The notes under the pieces are model-generated. The model did no database searches. It was not told the origin of the DNA and saw only the letters and a list, made by a program, of their open reading frames with translations. This document shows positions 54,001 through 61,740 of a DNA stretch of 64,000 nt, piece by piece. Location of the stretch: positions 36,690 through 100,689 of the forward strand of contig NZ_FZOR01000031.1 of NCBI RefSeq assembly GCF_900188445.1. Direction: 5' to 3'. Origin of the DNA: Actinomadura meyerae. Lineage in GTDB: Bacteria > Actinomycetota > Actinomycetes > Streptosporangiales > Streptosporangiaceae. The first letter of the stretch is position 1, and each line of letters begins with the position of its first letter. The position numbers were made by a program, and so were the translations under genes.

Positions 54001-55244
54001 TTGCCGAGGTCGCCCTCGGCGACGGCGGTGGTGACCTGCGCGATGTTGCGGACCTGGTAGGTCAGGTTGGACGCCATGCCGTTGACGTTGTTGGTCAGGT
54101 CCTTCCAGACGCCGCTCACGCCCGGGACCCGCGCCTGGCCGCCGAGGCGGCCCTCGGTGCCGACCTCGCGGGCGACGCGGGTGACCTCGTCCGCGAACGC
54201 CGACAGCGTGTCGACCATCGTGTTCAGCGTGTTCTTGAGCTGCAGGATCTCGCCCTGCGCGTCGACCGTGATCTTCTTGCCGAGGTCGCCGTCCGCGACG
54301 GCGGTGGTGACCTGCGCGATGTTGCGGACCTGGTTGGTCAGGTTGTTCGCCATCGCGTTGACGTTGTCGGTCAGGTCCTTCCAGACGCCGCTCACGCCGC
54401 GCACGTTCGCCTGCCCGCCGAGCTGGCCCTCGGTGCCGACCTCGCGGGCGACGCGCGTCACCTCGTCGGCGAACGCCGACAGCTGGTCGACCATCGTGTT
54501 CACGGTGAGCTTCAGCTCCTGCAGCTCACCGCTGGCCTCCACCGTGACCTTGCGGGTCAGGTCGCCCTTCACCACCGCCGTGGTGACCTCCGCGATGTCG
54601 CGGACCTGCGAGGTGAGCCGCGCCGCCATCACGTTCACCGACGCCGTCACGTCCCGCCAGCGGCCCGTCATGCCGCGCGCCGGGGCCTGCCCGCCGAGGC
54701 GGCCCTCGGTGCCGACCTCGCGGGCGAACTGGGTGACCTCCCAGGTGAACTGGTCGAGCAGCTCCACCATGCCGTTGGCCGACTTGGCCATGCGCAGCAG
54801 CTCGCCGCGCATGGGCCGGCCGCGCACCCGCAGCTCGACCCGCTGGCTCAGGTCACCGGCCGCGACCGCCTCCACCACCCGGCTCATCCCGGTCGCGAGG
54901 TCGGTGAGCTTGTCGATGATCGCGTTGGCGTCCTCCACCGAGGCCGCCCACGAGCCGCGCAGGCCGCCCGCGGCCAGCCGCCCGCTCAGCTTGCCCTCCC
55001 GGCCGATCTCCCGGCGGACGCGGCTCAGCCCCGACGCCAGCTCCTGCTCGTTCTGCCGGATCTCCTCCAGGATCGCCGCGGCCTCGGCCACGGCGCCCTC
55101 GCCCGGCACGTCGAGCTCGGACCTCGCCCTGCCGTCCCGCACGGCGACCAGCGCCTTCAGCAGCGGCTCGAGGTCGGCGTCGCTGTAGCGCGGGGTCGTG
55201 TCGCGGTACCCGCCGGGGCGGGCACGTGACGCGGTACGCGGCAT
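51006..55244 (-). CDS. osaA: poly-HAMP hybrid histidine kinase, OsaA-type
   Basis: A 1412-residue cytosolic kinase without membrane helices. Residues ~110-720 contain seven HAMP-like units, each ending in motifs such as VNTMVDQLSAFADEVTRVAR and VAREVGTEGRLGGQA, as in fungal Nik1/Os-1 osmosensors. Then come a GAF domain (~750-880), a coiled coil, HisKA with the phosphoacceptor His at ~975 (MSHELRTPLNSLL), HATPase (DTGIGV, GGTGLGL) and a REC domain with Asp at ~1339 (VVLMDVMMPGLDG). It corresponds to S. coelicolor OsaA, the osmotic-stress kinase. ATG 55244 has an AGGAGG 9 nt upstream; an ATG 9 nt upstream has no spacing. Confidence 0.93.
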   Translation of the reverse strand: MPRTASRARPGGYRDTTPRYSDADLEPLLKALVAVRDGRARSELDVPGEGAVAEAAAILEEIRQNEQELASGLSRVRREIGREGKLSGRLAAGGLRGSWAASVEDANAIIDKLTDLATGMSRVVEAVAAGDLSQRVELRVRGRPMRGELLRMAKSANGMVELLDQFTWEVTQFAREVGTEGRLGGQAPARGMTGRWRDVTASVNVMAARLTSQVRDIAEVTTAVVKGDLTRKVTVEASGELQELKLTVNTMVDQLSAFADEVTRVAREVGTEGQLGGQANVRGVSGVWKDLTDNVNAMANNLTNQVRNIAQVTTAVADGDLGKKITVDAQGEILQLKNTLNTMVDTLSAFADEVTRVAREVGTEGRLGGQARVPGVSGVWKDLTNNVNGMASNLTYQVRNIAQVTTAVAEGDLGKKITVDAQGEILELKDTVNGMVDTLSAFASEVTRVAREVGTEGRLGGQAIVPGAGGVWKDLTDNVNAMANNLTNQVRGIAQVTTAVAQGDLTRKIDVTAQGEILQLKDTLNTMVDTLSSFASEVSRVAREVGTEGRLGGQAIVPGAGGMWKDLTDNVNGMASNLTYQVRNIAQVATAVAHGDLTRRIDVNAQGEILELKTTLNTMVDTLSSFASEVTRVAREVGSEGRLGGQAEVEGVSGTWKRLTESVNELAGNLTTQVRAIGEVASAVATGDLTRTITVEARGEVAELSDNVNLMVATLRETTRANEEQDWLKTNLARIGGLMQGHRDLLQVAELIMRELTPTASAQYGAFYLAEAAGEEVELVLIAGYGTRRGRDGAVRFALGEGLVGQAAQERRPLLIADAPADYVKIGSGLGEASPVNIIVLPIVFEDEVLGAIELASFGRFTDVHLAFFSQLIETIGVTLNAIRANARTEALLGESQRLAQELQERSDELQRQQGELRHSNTELEEKAALLAQQNRAIEIQNFQIEQARRTLEERAEQLAISSRYKSEFLANMSHELRTPLNSLLVLAKLLSENQDGNLTDKQVEFARTIHESGTDLLELINDILDLAKVEAGKMEAHPQRLAVSSLVDYVDATFRPLSVDKGLQFGVEVAPDVPTTLNTDEQRLQQVLRNLLSNAVKFTAEGEVRLLIERAGDIDFTLPALWNTPDVIAFRVIDTGIGVSADKLQEIFEPFQQADGTTSRRYGGTGLGLSISRNIARLLGGEIHAESQPGRGSVFTLYLPAQYSEREDRRRPEPSAEAAGGGPGREADFGAGAEQGNGAVVRPLPAGAAETGPPAEQRPPATEPEPALNGMVEEPPTDFLDTVLSGRKVLIVDDDVRNVFALTSVLEGYGMEVLYAEDGQAGIDLLHRNPDVAVVLMDVMMPGLDGYATTAAIREMPQFADLPIIVITAKVMKGDREKSLASGASDYVPKPVDVDHLLDVMRNWLQPSIVR
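53080..54900. repeat. tandem 276-bp repeats encoding HAMP units
   Basis: The HAMP-coding part of osaA repeats every 276 bp (92 codons). Two alternating versions (NNLTNQVR and SNLTYQVR) repeat as a 552-bp pair: the stretch at about 53502 recurs near 54054, and that near 53782 recurs near 54334. This points to duplication of a two-unit block. The high identity makes the region prone to recombination and assembly collapse. Confidence 0.85.
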
Positions 55245-55611
55245 TGTCTTCATCCTCCTGGCCCGCGATCGTCGAAAATCCGGACACGTCAGTGAAATCC
55301 CGGACGAAGGCCCCCATCCACCGGGCCCCCGGCCGGCCTCCCAGGCCCACTCTTCCGGCCGCATCTGTACTCTACGTCCCCGCGCGGCGCCCGGACCCGT
55401 TCGCGGGCCAGCCGTGATCGGACGCCGATGGCCGTGCGTCCGCGCTCGTAGTCTTCGTGTTACGGTCTGTCGTGTCGTGGCCGGGAGGTAGCGTTCGTCG
55501 AGGCCGGACGCGTCACGGAAGCCCCCACCCCCGGCTCTCGTGGCCGCGCGGCCGACCCGTCTGCCACGATGGTCGGACGGGGGCAGAGACGCTTCGAGCA
55601 AGGGATGACGT
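55245..55611. other. 367-bp divergent promoter region of osaA and osaC
   Basis: A non-coding region between the two divergent genes. It is AT-richer near 55430-55500. No hairpin or palindrome stands out. It must contain promoters for both osaA and osaC, likely stress-responsive. Confidence 0.5.
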
Positions 55612-57843
55612 TTGGATCGGCAGACGGCGTCGGCCATCTTCCCGTCCGCCGCGGCGGCGGTGGCGGACGCGCGCCGCTTCGTCCGGAAGGTGCTGGCCGA
55701 CTGGGGCATGGACGAGGCCGCCGACGACGCGGTGCTGGCGACCAGCGAGCTCGCCACCAACGCGGTCGCCTATGCCGGGACGTCCTTCGAGGTCACCTGC
55801 CGGCTGGAGGACGGCGACATCAAGATCGAGGTCCGCGACCGGCACCCCACCCGCGGTATCGAGATGCCCGGCGTGACCGCCTCCAGCGGCCGCGGGCTGC
55901 CGTCGATCGCCCGGCTCGCCGCCTCCTGGGGCGTCTCCTACGACCACCGCACCAAGGGCGTCTGGTTCCGGCTGGCCCGGCCCGGCGCGGCGTCCGCCCC
56001 GGCCGGGGCCGAGGACGCCGGCGCCGCCCCCGCCGAGACCCCCGCCGGCCCGGCCGCCCGGGGCCCGAAGCACCGCGAGCGCGGCCGGCGCGACCGCGAG
56101 CCCGCCCGCGAGACCCCGGGCGCGCAGGGCCGCGAGACCGGCCTCGGCGACGCCGCCGCCGACATGCCCGTGGCCGGCGACCGCCTCCTGCGCTCCCCGG
56201 CCGCCGTGGAGGCCATGGAGGACGGCGTCGCCACCGCCCGAGAGATCCTCGGCGCCGAGGGCGCCGCCGTCCTGCTCACCGAGCGCGACGGCCGCATGAT
56301 CATGGGCTCGTCCGCCGGCACCGCCGCGGAGCTGCCGCTCGGCGAGCTGTCGGTGGCCGGGCTCGGCCCCGCCGCCCGCGCCGGCTCCCCGTGGGTCGCG
56401 GCCGAGACCGACCCGACCGCCATGGCCCTGCGGGCCCGCTCCGTGGCCGCCGCGCCGCTGGAGTCCCAGGGGCGCCTCACGGGCGTCGTGGTGGCCGTCT
56501 CGTCCGCCCCGGGCCGCTTCGACGAGGCGGACGGCGTCCGCCTCGGCCGGCTCGCGGACGAGATGTCGCTCTCCCTGGAGAAGGCCAGGGTGGGGGAGTT
56601 GGAACGGTCCTGGCGGGGCTGGCTCAGCTTCGTCGCCGAGGCCAGCGACCTGCTGGCGGGCACCCTCGACCAGGAGCGCACGATGGCCCTGGTCGCCCAG
56701 CTCGTCGTCCCCCGCCTGGCGACCTGGTGCGCCGTCTACACCGTCGCCGAGGGCGAGCCCGACCGGCTCGCCTACGTGTGGCACGCCGACGAGGACCGCG
56801 CCGACGGGCTCCGCGAGCTGCTGGAGCACGCGGGCGCCGCACCGCCGATGGACGGCCCCGGCCCCTGGAACGGCCTCGCCACGGCCCCGGAGGAGGTCCG
56901 GGCGGCCGTCGGCGACACCGCCGCCGACCAGGTCTACGCGTTCCCGCTGATCGCCCGGGGGCGGCGCATCGGCACCATCGTCATCGGCCGCCCGTCCGGC
57001 GACCGGTTCCCGCGCAGCGCGATCGAGCTGGCCGAGGAGCTCAGCCGCCGCGCCGCCCTCGCGGTCGACAACGCGCGGCTGTTCTCCGCGCAGACCGCCA
57101 TGAGCAGCGCGCTGCAGCGCAGCCTGCTGCCGCCCGGCATCCCCGAGATCCCGGGCCTGGAGGTCGCCGTCGTGTACGAGCCGGCGGGGGAGGGCAGCGA
57201 GGTCGGCGGCGACTTCTACGACGTGTTCGAGAGCGGTCCCGGGCCCGGCGGGCCCGCGTCGGCGTCCCGCTGGCGGTTCGCGATCGGCGACGTGTGCGGC
57301 ACCGGCCCCGAGGCGGCCGCCGTCACCGGCCTCGCCCGGCACGCGCTGCGCATCCTCGCCGCCGAGAACATGTCCGTCCCCGCCGTGCTGTCCCGGCTCA
57401 ACCGGCTCATCCTCGGCGAGGGCGAGCGGGGCCGGCTGCTCACCCTGCTGCACGGCGAGATCGCGACCCGCCGCCCCGACGGCGTGCGGATCCGGCTGAC
57501 GAGCGCGGGCCACCCGCTCCCGCTCGTCCTCGGCACGGACGGCGAGGTGCGCGAGGCGGCCACGGCGCAGGCGCTGCTCGGCGTCTTCGACGGTGTCGAC
57601 TTCCACACCGACACCGTCGACCTGCGCCGGGGCGAGGTCCTGCTCTGCGTGACCGACGGCGTCACCGAACGCCGTTCCGGCAACCGGCTGCTCGGCGACG
57701 GCGACGGCCTCGAACGGCTGCTGGCCGACTGCACCGGGCTCAGCGCGGGCGCCGTCGCCGCCCGCATCCAGCGCGCGGTGCGCGATTTCGGCCCGGAGCC
57801 GTCGAATGACGACATTGCCCTCATCGTTCTACGGGCGTCATGA
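55612..57843 (+). CDS. osaC: OsaC-like multidomain protein: RsbW-like kinase, GAF, SpoIIE phosphatase
   Basis: A 743-residue protein. The N-terminal ~120 residues are an RsbW/SpoIIAB-type ATPase (VLATSELATNAVAYAG, then GRGLPSIARLAASWG). A Pro/Arg linker is followed by two GAF-like regions (~195-325, ~335-500), and a SpoIIE/PP2C domain (GSEVGGDFYDVFE, then GDVCGTGPEAA, SNDDIALIVLR) at ~520-740. This is the architecture of S. coelicolor OsaC, which returns osmotic-stress sigma activity to baseline. TTG 55612 has AAGGGA 7 nt upstream. It is divergent from osaA, as in Streptomyces, and followed by a STAS and an RsbW-like gene. Confidence 0.92.
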   Translation: MDRQTASAIFPSAAAAVADARRFVRKVLADWGMDEAADDAVLATSELATNAVAYAGTSFEVTCRLEDGDIKIEVRDRHPTRGIEMPGVTASSGRGLPSIARLAASWGVSYDHRTKGVWFRLARPGAASAPAGAEDAGAAPAETPAGPAARGPKHRERGRRDREPARETPGAQGRETGLGDAAADMPVAGDRLLRSPAAVEAMEDGVATAREILGAEGAAVLLTERDGRMIMGSSAGTAAELPLGELSVAGLGPAARAGSPWVAAETDPTAMALRARSVAAAPLESQGRLTGVVVAVSSAPGRFDEADGVRLGRLADEMSLSLEKARVGELERSWRGWLSFVAEASDLLAGTLDQERTMALVAQLVVPRLATWCAVYTVAEGEPDRLAYVWHADEDRADGLRELLEHAGAAPPMDGPGPWNGLATAPEEVRAAVGDTAADQVYAFPLIARGRRIGTIVIGRPSGDRFPRSAIELAEELSRRAALAVDNARLFSAQTAMSSALQRSLLPPGIPEIPGLEVAVVYEPAGEGSEVGGDFYDVFESGPGPGGPASASRWRFAIGDVCGTGPEAAAVTGLARHALRILAAENMSVPAVLSRLNRLILGEGERGRLLTLLHGEIATRRPDGVRIRLTSAGHPLPLVLGTDGEVREAATAQALLGVFDGVDFHTDTVDLRRGEVLLCVTDGVTERRSGNRLLGDGDGLERLLADCTGLSAGAVAARIQRAVRDFGPEPSNDDIALIVLRAS

Positions 57844-57874
57844 TGGAGACCAACAATCGGTAAGGTGGGGTGGC

Positions 57875-58213
57875 GTGGGGCTTGCCTTGCACACGACACG
57901 ACAGGACGGCCGCGCGACGATCGCCGCGCGCGGCTCCATCGACCTGCACTCCTCCGAAGAGCTGCGCACTCGGCTGACCGAGCTCGTGGACGCGGGCGAG
58001 CGGGCGGTGGTCGTCGACCTCGCGGCGGTGGACTTCTGCGACTCCTCCGGGCTGAACGTCCTCGTCCGGGCGTACAAGCACGCGCGCGCCCAGAACGCGA
58101 AGCTGACCGTCACGGGCGCCTACGGCCGCGTCGAGAACGTCCTGCGCACCACGGGGCTCGACCGGTTCCTCATCGAGGACGCGGCGGAGGAGGCGGCGGC
58201 CGATGAGCGGTGA
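57875..58213 (+). CDS. STAS-domain anti-sigma factor antagonist
   Basis: A 112-residue SpoIIAA/RsbV-like protein. VVVDLAAVDFCDSSGLNVLV carries the phosphorylatable Ser in the DSSG motif, and GSIDLHSSEELRTRLTELVD is the first STAS helix region. When dephosphorylated it would bind and release an anti-sigma kinase. GTG 57875 follows AAGGTGGGG; longer frames begin in osaC. The kinase-like gene downstream overlaps by GTGA, forming a partner pair. Confidence 0.93.
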   Translation: MGLALHTTRQDGRATIAARGSIDLHSSEELRTRLTELVDAGERAVVVDLAAVDFCDSSGLNVLVRAYKHARAQNAKLTVTGAYGRVENVLRTTGLDRFLIEDAAEEAAADER

Positions 58214-58626
58214 GTGAGCGCGATGAAGAACGGCGAGCGGGCGGAGTGACCGACCCGATGACCGAGACCACACTGCGCGCGGCGCCGCAGACCGAGGCGG
58301 TGGAGTACGCGCGGCGCCTCGCGGCCCGCACCATGCGCACCTGGGCGCTGATGGACCGCGAGGAGCTCGTCACCGCGATCGTGGCCGAACTCGTCGCCAA
58401 CGCCGTCCGGCACGCGGGGACGGCCCTGGAGCTGCGGCTGCTGCGCGGCAGCGGCCGCGTCCGCGTCGAGGTCCGCGACCGCGCCGCCCAGCTGCCCCGG
58501 CTGACCGTCCCCGGCCCGCTGGACGAGTCGCACCGCGGCCTGTTCATCGTCGACCGCTTCGCGAACTCCTGGGGCGCCGACCCGGTGACCGGCGGCAAGG
58601 TCGTGTGGGCCGAGGTCGACATCTGA
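58210..58626 (+). CDS. RsbW-like anti-sigma kinase (HATPase)
   Basis: A 138-residue GHKL ATPase of the SpoIIAB/RsbW type. AELVANAVRHAGTALELRLL is the N-box, VRVEVRDRAAQLP the G1 region and HRGLFIVDRFANSWG the G2 region. It would phosphorylate the STAS partner encoded just upstream or bind a sigma factor. GTG 58210 overlaps the STAS stop; GTG 58246 or ATG 58258 (with GGCGGAG) are alternatives since the first 15 residues are weakly conserved in the family. No sigma gene is directly linked. Confidence 0.9.
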   Translation: MSERDEERRAGGVTDPMTETTLRAAPQTEAVEYARRLAARTMRTWALMDREELVTAIVAELVANAVRHAGTALELRLLRGSGRVRVEVRDRAAQLPRLTVPGPLDESHRGLFIVDRFANSWGADPVTGGKVVWAEVDI

Positions 58627-58700
58627 GCCGGATCTCCGCCCTGGAACGTGCCGCGGCGGGCGCCCTGTCGTGGGAGCGCGCGCACCGGCTCGCCCCGGAA

Positions 58701-58724
58701 GGGCCCGCCCGGACGGACGGGCCC
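58701..58724. terminator. hairpin between convergent genes
   Basis: A GGGCCCG/CGGGCCC stem with a 10-nt loop, between the RsbW-like gene (+) and DAHP synthase (-). No T tract. Confidence 0.5.
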
Positions 58725-58732
58725 GGGGGCCG

Positions 58733-60082
58733 CTAGACCGACTTGCGGTACAGCTCGGCCACCATGAACGCCAGGTCGAGCGACTGGCCCCGGTTGAGCC
58801 GCGGGTCGCACGCCGTCTCGTACCGCTGGTGCAGGTCGGCCTCGGCGAGACCGTGGCCGCCCCCGACGCATTCGGTGACGTCGTCGCCGGTGAACTCGAT
58901 GTGGATGCCGCCCGGGTGGGTGCCGAGCGCCCGGTGCACCTCGAAGAAGCCCGCGACCTCGTCCAGCACGTCGTCCAGCCGCCGGGTCTTGTGCCCGCTG
59001 GGCGCCTCGAAGGTGTTGCCGTGCATCGGGTCGCAGATCCACGCGACCGGCGCGCCGCTCTGCCGCACCTTCTCGATCAGCGGCGGCAGCACGTCGCGGA
59101 TCCGGCCGGCGCCCATCCGGGTGATGAAGGTGAGCCGGCCGGGCTCCGCGTCGGGGTTCAGCCGGTCGATCAGCGCCAGCGCGTCGTCCGCGGACGTCGT
59201 CGGGCCGAGCTTCACCCCGATCGGGTTGCGGATGTGCCGCAGGAACTCGACGTGGGCGCCGTCCAGCTGCCGGGTGCGCTCCCCGATCCACAGGAAGTGC
59301 GCGGAGACGTCGTAGGGCAGCCCGCTGAGGTGGTCGATGCGGGTCAGCGCCCGCTCGTACTCCAGCAGCAGCGCCTCGTGGCTCGAGTAGAGCTCGACCT
59401 CGTGGAACTCGGTCGGATTCGCCCCGCACGCGTTCATGAAGGTCAGCGCTCGGTCGATCTCGCCCGCGAGCTGCTCGTAGCGGCGGCCCGCCGGGCTCTG
59501 CTGGACGAAGTCGCGGTTCCAGGCGTGCACCTGGCGCAGGTCGGCGTAGCCGCCCTTGGTGAACGCCCGGCACAGGTTCAGCGTCACCGCCGAGCAGTGG
59601 TAGGCCTTCAGCAGCCGCCGCGGGTCGTTGCGGCGGGACGCGGCGTCGAACGCGAACCCGTTGACGGCGTCGCCCCGGTAGGCGGGCAGCTCCACGCCGC
59701 CGCGCACCTCCACGGGCTTGGAGCGGGGCTTGGCGAACTGGCCCGCCATCCTGCCGACCTTCACCACCGGCACGCTGGCCGCGTAGGTGAGCACGACCGC
59801 CATCTGCAGCAGCGTCTTCAGCTTGTTCTTGACCGCGTCGGCGTTCGACCCCTCGAACGTCTCGGCGCAGTCGCCGCCCTGCAGGACGAACGCCTCACCG
59901 CGCGCGACGTCCGCGAGCTGCGCCTTCAGCTGGTCGCACTCGCCGGCGAAGACGAGCGGCGGCTGCGCCGCGAGCTCGGCGGCGACCGCGCGGACCTCGT
60001 CGGGATCGTCCCATTCGGGCTGCTGGAGGGCGGGGAGCGCGCGCCAGGCGTCGAGGTCCCCGGTGACGGCGGAGGTACTCAC
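58733..60082 (-). CDS. class II 3-deoxy-7-phosphoheptulonate (DAHP) synthase
   Basis: A 449-residue enzyme, typical class II length. It makes DAHP from PEP and erythrose 4-phosphate, the first step of the shikimate pathway. Recognisable blocks are VLQGGDCAETFEGSNADAVK, VKVGRMAGQFAKPRS, GVKLGPTTSADDALALIDRL, WICDPMHGNTFEAPSGHKTR and GGIHIEFTGDDVTECVGGG, with Cys/His/Glu/Asp metal ligands conserved. It is regulated allosterically by aromatic amino acids in homologues. GTG 60082. Called aroG or aroH in different actinobacteria, so no symbol is given. Confidence 0.96.
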   Translation of the reverse strand: MSTSAVTGDLDAWRALPALQQPEWDDPDEVRAVAAELAAQPPLVFAGECDQLKAQLADVARGEAFVLQGGDCAETFEGSNADAVKNKLKTLLQMAVVLTYAASVPVVKVGRMAGQFAKPRSKPVEVRGGVELPAYRGDAVNGFAFDAASRRNDPRRLLKAYHCSAVTLNLCRAFTKGGYADLRQVHAWNRDFVQQSPAGRRYEQLAGEIDRALTFMNACGANPTEFHEVELYSSHEALLLEYERALTRIDHLSGLPYDVSAHFLWIGERTRQLDGAHVEFLRHIRNPIGVKLGPTTSADDALALIDRLNPDAEPGRLTFITRMGAGRIRDVLPPLIEKVRQSGAPVAWICDPMHGNTFEAPSGHKTRRLDDVLDEVAGFFEVHRALGTHPGGIHIEFTGDDVTECVGGGHGLAEADLHQRYETACDPRLNRGQSLDLAFMVAELYRKSV

Positions 60083-60183
60083 CCTGAAAGGCTATGGCAC
60101 CGCCCGCCCGGCCCGGAACGGCGAACCGGGCGGACCCCTCCGCGGGGCCGCCCGGTTCGCGGGGGCGGGGGCACCGGGCGCCG

Positions 60184-61206
60184 TCAGGCGGCCCGGTTCC
60201 CGGCCGCCGCGTGCTCGCGCCGGGCGTCGGGGGCGCCGGGGCCCGCCGGCGGGCCGGTCAGCGTCATGCGGCCGCTCAGATCCGTCTCGTTCGCCAGCTG
60301 CCGCAGCCGCCGCAGCGAACGGTCGGTGATCTGCCGCACCCGGTTGTGGCTCAGGCCGTACCGGGCGCCGATCTGGGCGTAGGACAGCGGCTGGCCGCTG
60401 TCCATCCCGAACCGGGCGCGCAGGATCGCGGACTCGCGCTCCGGCAGCCGGTCGAGCAGCCGGGCGAGGCCCTCGATGTCGTCCAGCGCCAGGATCTCCG
60501 CCTCCGGCGTGACGGCCTCCGGGTCCTCCAGGAGGTCGCCCATCGGCGTCTCGCCCGCGTCGTCGACGGTCGCGTCCAGGCTCGCCGGGTCGCGCCGCCA
60601 GCGCAGCAGCTCGTCCACATGGTCGGCGTCGGCGCCGATGGTCCCGGCGAGCTCCTCGCGGGTCGGCTCCCTGCCGAGTTCACGGCCCAGCTGGCGCTCC
60701 GCGCGCCGCAGCCGGGAGAGTTCCTCCTCCACGTGGACCGGCAGCCGGATGGTGCGGGCGGTGTGGCTGAGCCCGCGGCCGATGGCCTGCCTGATCCACC
60801 ATGTCGCATATGTAGAGAACTTGAAGCCCCGGCGGTAGTCGAACTTCTCCACCGCGCGCATCAGCCCCAGGTTCCCCTCCTGAATGAGGTCGATGAGGGG
60901 CAACGAGTCGGTCGGGTATTTCCGGGCGATCGAGACCACGAGCCGCAAGTTGGCCTCGACGAAGCGCTGCTTCGCGCGCAGCCCCGCCGCGGCCAGCTCC
61001 TCCAGCTCCTCGGCGGTGGCGCCCGCGGGCGTCCTTCCCTCCGCGAGGAGCTGCTCGGCGTACAGGCCCCCTTCGATCGCCTTGGCCAGATCGACCTCCT
61101 CCTGCGCGTCGAGCAGGGGGGTACGGCCGATCCGGTCGAGGTATGCCCCGACGAGATCCTTGTCGGGGACGTCGACCCTGTCGCCCTTGGTACGGGTTGC
61201 AGCCAT
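60184..61206 (-). CDS. sigma-70 family RNA polymerase sigma factor (group 2 type)
   Basis: A 340-residue factor. Region 1.2 (DLVGAYLDRIGRTPLLDAQE), region 2 (NLRLVVSIARKYPTDSLPLI, DLIQEGNLGLMRAVEKFDYR, FKFSTYATWWIRQAI), region 3 (HVEEELSRLRRAERQLGREL) and region 4 (LPERESAILRARFGMDSGQP, YGLSHNRVRQITDRSLRRLR) are all present. It lacks the long N-terminal extension of the primary sigma HrdB, so it is a group 2 HrdA/C/D-like factor. ATG 61206 has AGAAGGGTCAGG upstream. Whether the nearby STAS/RsbW pair controls it is unknown; group 2 factors usually lack such anti-sigma control. Confidence 0.94.
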   Translation of the reverse strand: MAATRTKGDRVDVPDKDLVGAYLDRIGRTPLLDAQEEVDLAKAIEGGLYAEQLLAEGRTPAGATAEELEELAAAGLRAKQRFVEANLRLVVSIARKYPTDSLPLIDLIQEGNLGLMRAVEKFDYRRGFKFSTYATWWIRQAIGRGLSHTARTIRLPVHVEEELSRLRRAERQLGRELGREPTREELAGTIGADADHVDELLRWRRDPASLDATVDDAGETPMGDLLEDPEAVTPEAEILALDDIEGLARLLDRLPERESAILRARFGMDSGQPLSYAQIGARYGLSHNRVRQITDRSLRRLRQLANETDLSGRMTLTGPPAGPGAPDARREHAAAGNRAA

Positions 61207-61336
61207 CCTGACCCTTCTCCGGTGCGATCTCCCTAAGTGGAGAACGCTAATTACCGCTCTGTGATTCCCGGGCGGGGAATACTGCGAGGCTGTGTGCCGC
61301 TCTACGACCTGATACCCCGACTGAGGAGAAACCGAC

Positions 61337-61690
61337 ATGGCGACCGTCACACTCACCGCTGACAACTTCGACGAGGTGGCCCAGGCCGAGGGCATCGTGC
61401 TCGTCGACTTCTGGGCCGAGTGGTGCGGTCCGTGCAAGCGCTTCGCGCCGGTGTTCGAAAAGTCGGCGGCCAAGCACGAGGACATCGTCTTCGGGAAGGT
61501 CGACACCGATGCCGAGGTGGAGCTCTCGCAGCGGTTCGGCATCCGGTCCATTCCCACGCTGATGGCGATCCGGGACGGGCTCATCGTGTTCGCCGAGCCG
61601 GGCGCGGTGCCCGAGCCGGTGCTGGAGAACGTGATCGAGCAGGTCCGCGGCCTCGACATGGAGGACGTCCGGCGGCGCGCCGACTCCTGA
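61337..61690 (+). CDS. trxA: thioredoxin
   Basis: A 117-residue thioredoxin. The redox motif WCGPCK is in VLVDFWAEWCGPCKRFAPVF and the cis-Pro is in IRSIPTLMAI. This is the length and form of the general cytosolic thioredoxin, with a short charged C-terminal extension (DMEDVRRRADS). ATG 61337 follows GAGGAGAAA. It is divergent from the sigma factor gene. Confidence 0.95.
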   Translation: MATVTLTADNFDEVAQAEGIVLVDFWAEWCGPCKRFAPVFEKSAAKHEDIVFGKVDTDAEVELSQRFGIRSIPTLMAIRDGLIVFAEPGAVPEPVLENVIEQVRGLDMEDVRRRADS

Positions 61691-61740
61691 GCGCGGCACC
61701 GGGCAAAGAACGGGGCGGCGCGGCCCGGTACCGGGCCGGC

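Noticed and set aside
53080..54900. Possible repeat element or CRISPR-like array in osaA
   Set aside because: The 276-bp units are in frame and encode HAMP domains of a single kinase.
50376..55229. A 1617-codon open frame on the + strand opposite osaA and osaB
   Set aside because: It is the complement of the HAMP repeats and the kinase domains, which are well conserved on the other strand. The translation is low-complexity Arg/Leu/Gly-rich with no domain.
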